Positions 9,376 through 19,369 of a DNA stretch of 64,000 bases are shown here, piece after piece. The notes beneath the pieces are model-generated. The model saw only the letters and a program-made list of their open reading frames with translations, made no database searches and was not told the DNA's origin. The stretch comes from Owenia fusiformis (taxonomy: Eukaryota; Annelida; Polychaeta; Sabellida; Oweniidae): contig CAIIXF020000010.1 of NCBI GenBank assembly GCA_903813345.2, forward strand, positions 14,139,181 to 14,203,180, written 5' to 3'. Numbering within the stretch: position 1 is the stretch's first letter; each line of letters begins with the position of its first letter. The translations under genes and the position numbers were made by a program.

Positions 9376-10359
9376 ATAATTAATTTTATTCAATTAAACT
9401 TTATATGAATAAATATGTAATGTGCATGCAATCAAATGCCTTTCAGTTATCTATGAATAACTGCTCAGATTGATTATTATAATATTTATAATTTAATACA
9501 AACAAGAATTCTATAGTCTATCACGTGTTTCAAATGGATACTTTCTATACTACTGATGTAGGACATACACTATAGTACATGAGGTCAACATAAACTCAAA
9601 ATAGTAAGCTTTCTAACTGTATTGTCTTTTACGCCCTCTATAAATGCCAGAAAGTATTAAATGCCTTGTCACTTCGAATAAAGCTAAAAGCCTAACAGGT
9701 CTCGATAATGCCCACAACCAGCAAACTTGATTTATTCTAAACCTAAAGTGCGAAAGGATTGTTCCCAACAAAACTCCAAACAATAAGGGTAATTAACCTC
9801 TAGGGATCTAAACCTTATGTTACTAACAACAATTCCCTGCTCCGCCCCTCAGGTTACGTTTCATAAATTCCTTTTTGAACACCCTAAGACCTCCGAATCC
9901 AAAACAAATGGTTTCCAGATCCTTAAATGACAACTATAACTGTTTTCACCTCGAATTTAGAAACCTGATTCTCATATATTATAGTTCTTATAAAACAATC
10001 CCTAAGTGATAATAAAAACTCTCAACAAGTACAAAGAGACATGCCTCATAAATTTCACAATGGCAAATATGAGCTGTAAACTAGCCTGACTAAGGAAAAC
10101 AAATACCCTTTACTAATGTCGGGCCTACGCACTTATTTTGATATAATGTTCTCGGGTTGTAAACTGCTGATACGATTATCCCGTTAAAGTGATAGCTCAA
10201 TTACAAATAAACCGCAACACTCAAAAGTTATCGGCTAATTAGACAATTAACTCTCTTTCTTGAACTCTTTCAAAGTAATTACTTGCTTTTTCACTCTAGC
10301 GGCTACACGTAAATTGTAAACAATTATGGATTTTGACAGTGAGATGATTATTTCACTCC

Positions 10360-11065
10360 TATTTCTCTCTCAATTCTCTACCACACCAAGTGATCTCTGA
10401 CTGAACTAAATAGACAATGGAAATATTCATCCAAAGCAGATATAAATAACTATTTAATATTCCGATATTTACGTTCAAAGCTTCCTTATATTTTCTACTA
10501 TTTCTTCCGAACCTCAAATGTTCGAACTAAACAGTCAACAGAAAATGAATAAGAAATCGATGACAATCAATCAGCCCTAACTTTCCGATATAAAGTACAA
10601 ACGAGAGAAATCAATTCAGGTTAATCATTCGATCGCCAATCAAATTCCCCGAGTAATCAACCAATTCTAATCATAAACTAATTGTAATTTCTCTCTTTCT
10701 ATCTCTTAATCAAACCTCTGCCATCCAAATGACCTATGTTCGAATCTAGATAGACTACAGAAATCCTATTCAAAGATACCAATTAAATTGAATTTCTCTT
10801 TTCTATTCCTTCCAAATCTTTACCGTTCAGACGGTCTATTATTTGAACTCAAATAGACTATAGAAATCTTATTGCAAGTTATTAATCAAAATATTGAATC
10901 CAATTTCTCTTTTCTATTCTTTCCAAACCTTACTGTTCGAACTTAATAGACTATAGAAATCTTACTCAAAGATTAATAAATTAAATCTCTCTTTTATTCT
11001 TTCCAAACCTTATTGTTTGAACTTAATAGACTATAGAAATCTTCTTCAAAGATATTCATTGAATT
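10360..11065 (-). repeat. Degenerate tandem hairpin units inside beta LTR
   Basis: Six or so units of about 90-100 bases, each opening with a pyrimidine-rich arm (ATTTCTCTTTTCTATT) and closing with AATAGACTATAGAAAT, so the arms pair. Many have a GTTCGAAC-like palindrome in the middle. The same array is at 20635-21325, 39140-39860 and, diverged, 62590-63240; delta LTR has relatives at 46490-47345. Confidence 0.65.
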
Positions 11066-11997
11066 AAATGTTATTAAATGTTGGCTGATTATGATTTTAT
11101 ATTTCAATTATCTCTTGAAACTATGATCTGGCGATTTAATAATCAATTTGTACTTACAAACATTCTCATTGGTGTAGATGACATCTTCTCAGTAATCAGT
11201 GTTTGTGTTCCTCAAACGTATATTTTTATATTTATAACAAACTCGCGTGTAGTCAGCTCGATGGAGAACTATGGAAGGCCGGAAAATAATTTGTCGCTAA
11301 GATATTTCTCTGTATGCTGGGTTCCGGGCCGGTAGGTGTCAAAACTGTTACAACAAAGCAGGTACGAAGAGCATTTTATACTAAACGCTCAAAGACCGGT
11401 ATTTTAAAAGATTCCACCTAGGAATGCATGATATTGCATTTCTAATAGATATTTGAAAGAAATTCTTGCCAGGATTGCACAAGGTTACATATTTTAGAGG
11501 AATTTTTAAAGGTTTTTAGGGTCCCAGTGAATGCCGGGTAAGCACATTCCTACCAGGAATCCAGGCTTCAAGGCAACATACGGATCCCCTCATTGCCCTG
11601 CTGCAACGGAGAAACGGGGAATCCCCGAAATTCCTGTGAGGTATTTTTCTAAATTCCACTACAATTTCTGCATTCTCAAGGCTTAAACACTGATTCACAA
11701 GATATAATTTTTGAGGAACTTTACACCACAGAGCCAGGAACCCACTATCACTATCAGCTGATTACCGGAGTGAAGTTTCATGATCAAGGTCCGCATTCAC
11801 TAAAGCCAGGCAAAACAACAACAAAACAATTCACTACCCAGAAAAGTCCCCATTAACTCCCAATGCACTTAGATTATTCCACAAAATACAAGCAATTTAT
11901 ACTTTCCAAAACCACATACCATTAAGGGATTTTAAAACCATACTGCATTTTCCCTATTTTGCCCTTTGTGCTTTAATAGGTAGAGTGGGTCTCTACA

Positions 11998-12039
11998 ACT
12001 GCCCCCCTTAAAGAAAAAAATGCGTTTGCCCTCAAACGC
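11998..12039 (-). other. Beta polypurine tract and hairpin
   Basis: Plus strand ACTGCCCCCCTTAAAG directly follows the LTR; on the element strand this is the purine run that primes plus-strand DNA synthesis. A perfect 7-bp hairpin GCGTTTG-ccct-CAAACGC follows at 12022-12039. Confidence 0.85.
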
Positions 12040-12380
12040 CAGAGCTTCAAGACAATAACTATGCGTTCTGCTTACTACTATTTACATTATATTACATAGT
12101 TTACAAAAAATTGTACAAGTCCGAAAAAAAAGGTATGAAAATTAACATTAAAAAAGGTTAAAAATTTTCTCTAGCCTAAAAAAGTTATACTTAAAATTAA
12201 TCGTTGTCAAAAGTTAAATTTTGTTAGCCTAAAATTAAAATCAATCTCAAGAGTCCATAAGTAAAAGTTAGCCTACAATTTCAAATATAAAATACTTCAA
12301 AAGTCCAACGATAATTTTAGTGGTTGTTGTTTTTTTTTGTTTTTTTGTTTTAAATTTTAGAGTCCAAAAGGGTATAGTTA

Positions 12381-13069
12381 TCAAAGTTCAAAGGAAAAGC
12401 CTAGGGGCTCTGGAGACCCGATGGACCAGGCCTTGTCCTGACCTGATCCATCCCCTTGATCGGCTTCCTTGCTGTCCAGACATTCCTGCACCCAATCCAA
12501 TAGGTCGGAGTCCAACCCCGACCACAGGGGATCCTTCTCACTGGAGTCCCCTGACCGGCTAGTTGATGTAGTTGCAGAGGTTGAGGGTCCAGTAGCAGTT
12601 GTAGAGGTTGAGGGTCCAGTAGCAGTTGTAGAGGTTGAGGGTCCAGTAGCAGTTGTAGAGGTTGAGGGTCCAGTTGTAGTTGTAGAGGTTGAGGGTCCAG
12701 TTGCAGTTGTAGAGGTTGAGGGTCCAGTTGCAGTTGTTGAGATAGTAATGGCCCGCAGCACCCTCTTGGGCCTTTTACTTGGTGGCTCCGCCTCTCTGTT
12801 GGGGGATTACGCATGCTGCCTTAAGCGATGCAGGCGGAGTTGCTCTATCTCATTTGGGCAGAAGCGGGCTTCACAACCCCACACTCCCCACAATACTCTG
12901 TGGCCCGGTGGGCACATGCTATATGTACCTGTAGCTCCTCTTGGGTCGCAAAGGCTCTCCAACAGAAGAATGCCCTATCCCTATTCCATCCGGCTGGAGG
13001 TGGGATCTGTTCTTTGCAGTCCTGGAAGAAAACAAAGACATTTACTGGTGTCCTTGCCCTTCTCTCCAC
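12381..13069 (-). pseudogene. ORF3 of beta element 1, one frameshift
   Basis: Beta version of the third ORF. N-terminal part (13069 to about 12890) has FFCWRAF and H-x4-H. Two extra bases near 12886-12890, relative to the intact copy at 41192-41830, throw the frame off. Downstream the proper frame reopens: basic patch, six copies of a 27-base repeat encoding GPSTSTTAT-like units (12581-12740), then acidic GLDSDLLDWVQECLD and a stop at 12381. There is no intron-like acceptor upstream, unlike gamma. Probably inactive in this copy. Confidence 0.75.
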
Positions 13070-13192
13070 TCCTGGGCAAACTTTTTACCCCTGAGCGGCT
13101 CTAAAGGCACTATACAATGGTGGTTAATATGATCAATAATAATTATAAATATATATCTAAATCATTCCGCCTGACTCTCCTCCAAAGTGGCC

Positions 13193-14862
13193 CTAATAAG
13201 TCTCATACTCGTCTAGCCACCCTGGTTTCCTGCGTTCCCTTCCCCTTTTTCCCGTAACCTGGACAGGTTCAACAACATCTGGCCCCGGAATTTCGACATT
13301 TCCAGTTGTTTCAAGTTCATTAGCAGATTTTTCTTTGACTTTTGGAACATACTTTTTTAGTCGGTCGTGGTGAATGACTCTCTTATCATTTTCATTAATT
13401 TTGATGAGGTAATTGAGATCGTCTAACTTTTCCACCACCCGATACGGACCATGCCATTTAAGCGCGAATTTTGATGTTTGACCCACTTTCACAGCCGGAA
13501 TATGAACCCAAACTAGTGAATCTTTTTCGTACGCTTTCAGATTGGTTTTCAGATCATAACCCCTCTTTTGCCTATCACTTGCCAATTGAATATTATTTGG
13601 GGCTACCTCATGAATATTGAGCATCATGTCTTGCAATTGCTGACAATAGTTGGTGTAATAATCATCATCCAACTTCCCTTGCTCAATCTCAGGAGGAGGC
13701 CCGAGTAAAAGGTCAACAGAGGTCCTTACCTCTCTCCCAAACATCAAAAAATTGGGGCTATAACCGGTCGACGCATGGACCGCACTGTTATATGCTGTCA
13801 CCACGAAAGGCAAACATTCATCCCAGTCCCGTTGGTCAGTAGCTACAATTTTGGATAACATTGCCTCAACAGTGCGGTTCGACCTCTCTACCATACCGTC
13901 AGATTGGGGATGATAAGGTGTTGTCCTGGTCTTGCTCATCTTAAACATCTCATACAGTTCTTTAAATAATTTTGATTCGAATTGTCGACCTTGATCAGAG
14001 TGAATTTGCAAAGGAGACCCATACAAACAAATGAAATGTTTCAAAAAAGCCCAAGCCACAGTGCTAGCTTCTTGATTTGGAACAGGACCCAAGGCCAATA
14101 TCTTGGTAAAATAATCTTCAATGGAAACCACATATCTATTCCCCAACAAGCTTTCTGGTAATGGCCCCAGAATATCGATTGCCACCCTCTCTAAAGGAGC
14201 ACCCACATTGTATTGCTTCATTGGAGTCTTATGTTTGCGATTAGGTGGATTCCGCCTTTGACATAATTCACACCCAGCTACCCAACGAGCCACATCAGCC
14301 TTGAACCCAACCCAATAGTACTTGTTACGAAGCCTGCCGACCGATTTATTTACACCAAAATAACCACTATCCAAAGCCTCATGAGTGGCTTCTAGAATCA
14401 AATTTTGTAGATCTTCGGGTACAACCATTTGCCAATTAGTCACTCCCAAATCAGTGTCAACCCACTTTCTATACAACATTCCCTTTTCAAGTTTCATCCT
14501 GTCCCACTGAGCCCAATACTGCTTCAAGGTAAGTGACTTATGGGAAATTTCAGACCACTCAGGCCTAATCCCATCCGTGAGCCATTTCACCAAAGTTGCC
14601 AAGGTTTCATCCTTCTGTAATGATTCATCATATTCCCCAGGGGTAATACCAGGAGCCCAATTTGAACCAGAAACTGTGATATTCCACAAAAGAGGAGAAG
14701 AATCATTTGCTGAAAAGACAACATCAAGACTTACAACTTGCAGTCCCTCTTCAGGTTCTCTATTTTCATTAACCTGCTTAGAAACTCTACCCAAGTTTTC
14801 CTGTTTTTCACAGTAAGAACAGTCTTCACAAGGCCTCCTAGATAAACCATCTGCATCTGCAT
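13193..14862 (-). pseudogene. pol: Integrase and C-terminal pol of beta element 1
   Basis: Integrase domain in one open frame. Zinc-binding region ATHEALDSGYFG ... CELCQRR: the second His of the usual H-x-H/C-C set is Tyr here (other copies read GHFG). Catalytic residues: D in ERVAIDILGPLP, D in IHSDQGRQFES, E in SDGMVERSNRT. A GPY/F-type module follows (KWHGPYRVVEKLDDL). No chromodomain; ends at KPGWLDEYETY. Upstream of Met at 14794 the frame continues through the RNase H tail (DGLSRRPC) to a deletion scar near 14862. It is part of pol cut off from RT by that deletion. Confidence 0.9.
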
Positions 14863-17138
14863 AGATTCTGTGTCAAGAATGAACTCTTTGGATTTATCAG
14901 GAAAATTCAACATGGCTGATCCAATGTACCTTCTCTTCAATTCATCAAAGGCTTTTTGACAATCAGAATCCCAATTGAAGCGAACGCCCTTCTCAGTGAG
15001 CTTGTACAAAGGCCTAGCAATACCAGAAAAGTCTTTGATAAATTTCTGATAATAGGAACAGTAACCCACAAAAGATTGAATTTGTTTGACAGTTCTTGGC
15101 ACAGGCCACCAAACAATAGATTCAGTTTTCTTTGGATCAATTCGCACCCCTTGTTCAGAGACAATATGACCTAGATATGACACCTTCTTTTGGAACAGAT
15201 TACATTTCTTCGGGGAAAGCTTCAGACCTGCCCCCCTCATCCGGTCAAATACACTCCCTAGTTTATCCAAATGACTCTGAACATCCTCGCTGAACACAAC
15301 AATATCATCCAGATAGACTAGACAAGACTCTGGGGAAAGTCCAGCAAGGATACATTCCATCAAACGCTGAAAAGTTGCTGGCGCATTAGCCAGACCAAAA
15401 GGCATGACAGTAAATTCAAACAAACCATGTTTAGTACAAAAAGCAGTCTTTTCAGCATCAGCGCTGTCAAGTGATATTTGCCAAAAACCAGAGGAGAGAT
15501 CAAGAACACTGAACCATTTTGCTCCCCCTAATGAGTCCAAAGTGTCGTCAATCCTTGGTAAGGGGTACGCGTCCTTAATAGTCACGTCATTCAATTTTCT
15601 AAAATCTATACACAGTCTATAAGATCCGTCTTTTTTCAGTACCATCACCACAGGTGAAGCCCATGGGCTCTTCGAAGGTCGAGCAAGTCCATGTTTTAAC
15701 ATTTCGTCCAGGGTCTCTTGGTACCCGGCTTCTTTGGATAAAGGCATTCGCCTCACGGCCTGTTTAACTGGTCGAGCATTTCCTGTATCAATTTTATGCT
15801 TAATTACATCTGTCTTGCCCAAGTCATACTTAGTTTTGGCAAAAACATCTTTATGTTTCAACAGAAATTGCTCAACCTGTTTTCTGTCCCCATCTGTCAA
15901 GTGAGTCAGAGAATTGTCTAAAATTGGTTTCATAAAATCGGGATCTTCATTCATAGTGCATTCACGATACTGGCCCTGTGATGTACATACTGCATTGTCT
16001 CCCTCTTGCCGGGACTGGGCCTGATTAGAGCAAGTCTCCTGAGCAGAGGAGGGATAAATCAAACTCCCCTTGAAGCACTGACTAACATTTTCAGTTACAG
16101 TAGTAGGACAAGTCCGAGAGTCGGACCTTCTATAATCAGCCGCGAGATCAGCAACGGCAGCCTCAACCCCCATGGAACATTTATCAAAACTATTTGGTCC
16201 AGGTCTAATATCAGGTTGAGACTCCGTGCTGCTAGCATAGGGCAAGGCGGGACCTCTTACTCTGGATAAAGCACTGTGCCACCCTTCACTTGTCCGGAAA
16301 CATTCATTCGTCCCCACCTCAAGGTCAGTATCATGATCAGTATCATCCTTGACGTCAACATTTTCCCTACAATAAACAACAGGTTCACCCATGTCAAACA
16401 TCGGTTCACCAGTTGCAACTGCAGTATTTTTGTAGAGAAAAACAGGTGCCAAGCTAAGATTAGCCACTCTAATGGGAATAAAAGGTTGACCAGGATCAAC
16501 CAAGGATTTGGCAACAATCAGGGGCGGATACTTTACTCTATTTGCCAATTTCCCACCCGTTTCAATAAGTAATGGTGTATCACCCAAATGTTGACATCTT
16601 ACTTTCCCAGGTACAATCATTTCAGTCATGGGAGGCACTTTAACTGTTTTTTGCATCAAAATTCGGCAACGGGTAGACACATCTGTCTCTAAAATACAAT
16701 CAAAATCTTTGCCATGCATGGTTAAAAGTGCATCCCCGACATTAAGGACTGCATTTTGACTCTTCAGAAAATCATATCCCAAAATAGCTGGAGTTGGAAT
16801 ATTTGCCACAAGAAATTCATGAGTCACCCTTATCCCTTGTCCAAAATAGATATTTAGGTCTAATTTTCCATGACAATTCACTTTCTCCCCATTCGCCACC
16901 GTGATATCTGCGACTCTGTCATCTTTTTCACATTGCCCCAAAAGACCTAAAATTTTGGCAGAATCAGCAGAAAGTATACTTATAGTTGCACCTGTATCAA
17001 TCAATGCTGGGACAGTAACGTCCTCAAATTTCAGTTGCAAATATAAGCCATTATACTCACTATCTGTTAAATGATTAAATATATAGGGTCTCTCAAGTTC
17101 ATTAGTCGGAATCTGACCCCGCGTCCCGACTACTGTCC
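14863..17138 (-). pseudogene. pol: Protease and reverse transcriptase of beta element 1 (RNase H deleted)
   Basis: Begins by -1 frameshift from gag at 17139-17145. Aspartic protease PALIDTGATISIL near the start. A long linker follows, then RT with the palm motif VYLDDIVVF, thumb and connection up to KEFILDT. Relative to element 2, about 340 bases encoding nearly all of RNase H are missing. The frame after the scar is wrong and stops at 14731, so RT and integrase are no longer one protein. ATG at 17040 is not needed if the ribosome shifts from gag; the frame is open from the heptamer. Confidence 0.92.
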
Positions 17139-19175
17139 GTTTCCCGACTTGTCTTCTTTAACATTTCCCCGGGATAGAAATTGAGGGCATTTTGGAAAGA
17201 AATGATCAGGAGATCCACAAAGCCAACAACAAAGAACACCACCTTTCAAAGAATTTGTGTGCCGTCTGGGACACTCTTTAGGGGTGTGCTCAGGAGATTT
17301 GCAGAGGGCGCACTGACGTGATCTTCTGAATGTATTTCTTGCCATATTTTCTTCTAAGGCTTTTAACCGAGTTTCCATTTCAGAGTAAGACATCTTGTTC
17401 ATTGCATAATTTGTATTGACTAATAGAGTGGATCTGTCATTTAATTCGGGCGACATGCGCTTGGCACGCCCTTTTTGAAAAGATTCATATTTCAACGCGC
17501 TAGTAAGAGCATCATTCAAAGTCTTTGGATTAGTAGATTGGACATGCCATTCAAGATCTTTATCATTCAGAGCATCAATGAATGAGGTCATAGCAAAATA
17601 TTCCAAAGTTTCCCTTGGAATTCCCCGAAATGCCTCCCTGGATAACTTTCTAACTTCCTGAACCAATTCTTCAAGAGTTTCTTTCCCACCCCTCAATTTA
17701 TTCTTTAATTTAGCCCTGGAAGTTTCATTCTGTTCTGGTGGTTCAAAGCGATATTTTAGTGCAGCGATCAAAACCCCATAATTGAAACGATCCTCCAGAC
17801 TAAGATCAGTCAATACGGCCAGTGCAGTCCCCTGCAATTGTCCCACAAGTTGCAATGCCTTTGCTCGATCATCCCAATCATTTTCATATGCAATAGTCTC
17901 AAACTGGGAAAGGTAGTCACTCAGGCTACTCTTCCCGTCATATTTATTACATTTAGGAGATTTATGAGTGCTATTATATGTTAATGGGGTCGACGCCCTA
18001 CGACGACTACTTTCATCACAGTGACCTCGACCTGTAACCCCTGATGCCCCGAGGCCCATTGAATGCCTCCTTGAAGCATCTTGGTGACCTGAATTTGGAA
18101 CATCAGAGGGATGGACACGGTTACTACCCCCTTGATGTACACCAATTTGATCTAAGTGATCTTGGAAATATTCCTCAAATTCATTTTCCTTTCCACTAAA
18201 ATTTGGTCTAACCCTAGTTCTAAATGGCGTTTTATCTTCATAAATAGGGAATGGATTCTTTCTTGAGTTTGATTTAACCCCTGCTGCAAAACCCCTTTCG
18301 AAGCTATCGAATGCCTTGTCAGAATCAAATCCGCTGTCATATGGAACATGACTTCTATGGGAAAGTTCACCCCCCTGATTATTGATGAACGCCCCATGTT
18401 TAGATACATTTTCCCTAGTTAATTGACCTTGAAATCGTGTACTTAATGACACAGGAGTTATATGTGGAGTCATAATAGGGCTTTTGTTGATTGCCCCCTT
18501 TGACACATTAGTAGGAGCCCGCGATGGCATGGGGGTACGAACGTGCACTTTCATACCCTTCAATTCATCGTAATTTGGAATCGAAGACTTTTGAACAGGA
18601 GTTGACATTCTAGCCAGATGTTCATCTTGAAAATGTATGGCTGCTTGTAAGTTAGTCATATATTTCTCATCCCGTTCCTGCCTCTGTAAAGGCGGAGGAA
18701 GGTCAAATTTAACAGAAGTTCCCGCTTTGGAAACACGCCCATCATTCCCTCCGAAATTCTCAGCGCCCCTTGTCTTTCCCCTTTTTATAGTTTTATAGTA
18801 AACATCCTGCCTCATATTATCAGAGTCCAATAAAAATGTATCTTCATCATCATTAACCTCGGATTTAATATTCATATGTTTAAATTTCGCTGACAAAGCA
18901 TTCTCTTCACCTTCATTATAAGCTTCAAAAGTGTCTGGATGCCAAGGTAAAGTCGCATCGTCTGGCGGACGGGTTTCTGGCAGAGTTTGTCCATCTTCAT
19001 GGACCACACCAAACTCCACTTCACCATCCCTATAGTTCCGAATATTTACAGTCTCCTCAGCTTCACCTTGTTGCTGAGGAGCCTGGGTAACAGATTTTTC
19101 CTCTACTGGCGGGGATGGATGATTATCAAGATATTTATCCATTTTAAAACAGTGATTTTCACTAATTATCCACAC
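17130..19175 (-). CDS. gag: Gag polyprotein, beta element 1
   Basis: Intact frame of 681 codons; the likely initiator is the Met of MDKYLDNHPSP at about residue 12, matching element 2's start. Long low-complexity, Ser/Asp-rich N-terminal half. Conserved capsid-like core from PKCNKYDGKSSLSDYLSQF through RGIPRETLEYFAMTSF. Two CCHC knuckles (C-x2-C-x4-H-x4-C) at residues 622-635 (CALCKSPEHTPKEC) and 650-663 (CWLCGSPDHFFPKC) for RNA packaging. Ends SGNGQ at the frameshift site. About 60 percent similar by eye to the element 2 gag in the core. Confidence 0.93.
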   Translation of the reverse strand: MWIISENHCFKMDKYLDNHPSPPVEEKSVTQAPQQQGEAEETVNIRNYRDGEVEFGVVHEDGQTLPETRPPDDATLPWHPDTFEAYNEGEENALSAKFKHMNIKSEVNDDEDTFLLDSDNMRQDVYYKTIKRGKTRGAENFGGNDGRVSKAGTSVKFDLPPPLQRQERDEKYMTNLQAAIHFQDEHLARMSTPVQKSSIPNYDELKGMKVHVRTPMPSRAPTNVSKGAINKSPIMTPHITPVSLSTRFQGQLTRENVSKHGAFINNQGGELSHRSHVPYDSGFDSDKAFDSFERGFAAGVKSNSRKNPFPIYEDKTPFRTRVRPNFSGKENEFEEYFQDHLDQIGVHQGGSNRVHPSDVPNSGHQDASRRHSMGLGASGVTGRGHCDESSRRRASTPLTYNSTHKSPKCNKYDGKSSLSDYLSQFETIAYENDWDDRAKALQLVGQLQGTALAVLTDLSLEDRFNYGVLIAALKYRFEPPEQNETSRAKLKNKLRGGKETLEELVQEVRKLSREAFRGIPRETLEYFAMTSFIDALNDKDLEWHVQSTNPKTLNDALTSALKYESFQKGRAKRMSPELNDRSTLLVNTNYAMNKMSYSEMETRLKALEENMARNTFRRSRQCALCKSPEHTPKECPRRHTNSLKGGVLCCWLCGSPDHFFPKCPQFLSRGNVKEDKSGNGQ
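17139..17145 (-). promoter_or_regulatory. Gag-pol -1 frameshift heptamer GGGAAAC
   Basis: Minus strand reads tcG-GGA-AAC-GGA-CAG-TAG in gag frame, a classic X-XXY-YYZ slippery site six bases before the stop. Slipping back one base enters the protease frame, which is open from here. The same site and spacing occur in element 2 at 29455-29461. Confidence 0.85.
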
Positions 19176-19369
19176 TAACTGTGCAATAAGCAGTAAAAAT
19201 AATCACACAATTAATCACAACACACGTGCTAATTACACTAAAAGCGTGTATACCACCGCTAAAGCAAGAATAAGCAAGCAAATCACCACAACCAATTTAA
19301 TTGTATTAATTAAAATTAAGAGGGTTCTTTTAAATAATCTTTAAAAAGATTCCACCAGGCTGCCACCAA
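19176..19369 (-). other. Beta 5' leader and primer-binding region
   Basis: 194 bases between gag and the 5' LTR, much shorter than in element 2. It ends at TGCCACCA (19361-19368) plus one base, a tRNA-Leu-like site diverged by an extra base from the alpha site. Confidence 0.65.

Larger units (their letters stand above)
8009..11997 (-). repeat. Beta LTR, left (3') copy with nested insertion
   Basis: TATAGAATACTAG at the left to GGGTCTCTACA at the right. It is 3989 bases because of a 1075-base insertion; otherwise about 2910, matching the right copy at 2901. Confidence 0.92.

Noticed and set aside
9084-9408. Ser-Val-Arg-Pro and Arg-Thr-Asp repeat ORFs on both strands
   Set aside because: They are translations of the GACG microsatellite; open in all frames because the unit lacks stops.
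12469-13104. Plus-strand 211-codon ORF (Val-Glu-Gly-Pro repeats)
   Set aside because: Antisense shadow of ORF3 and its 27-base repeat; no conservation of its own.
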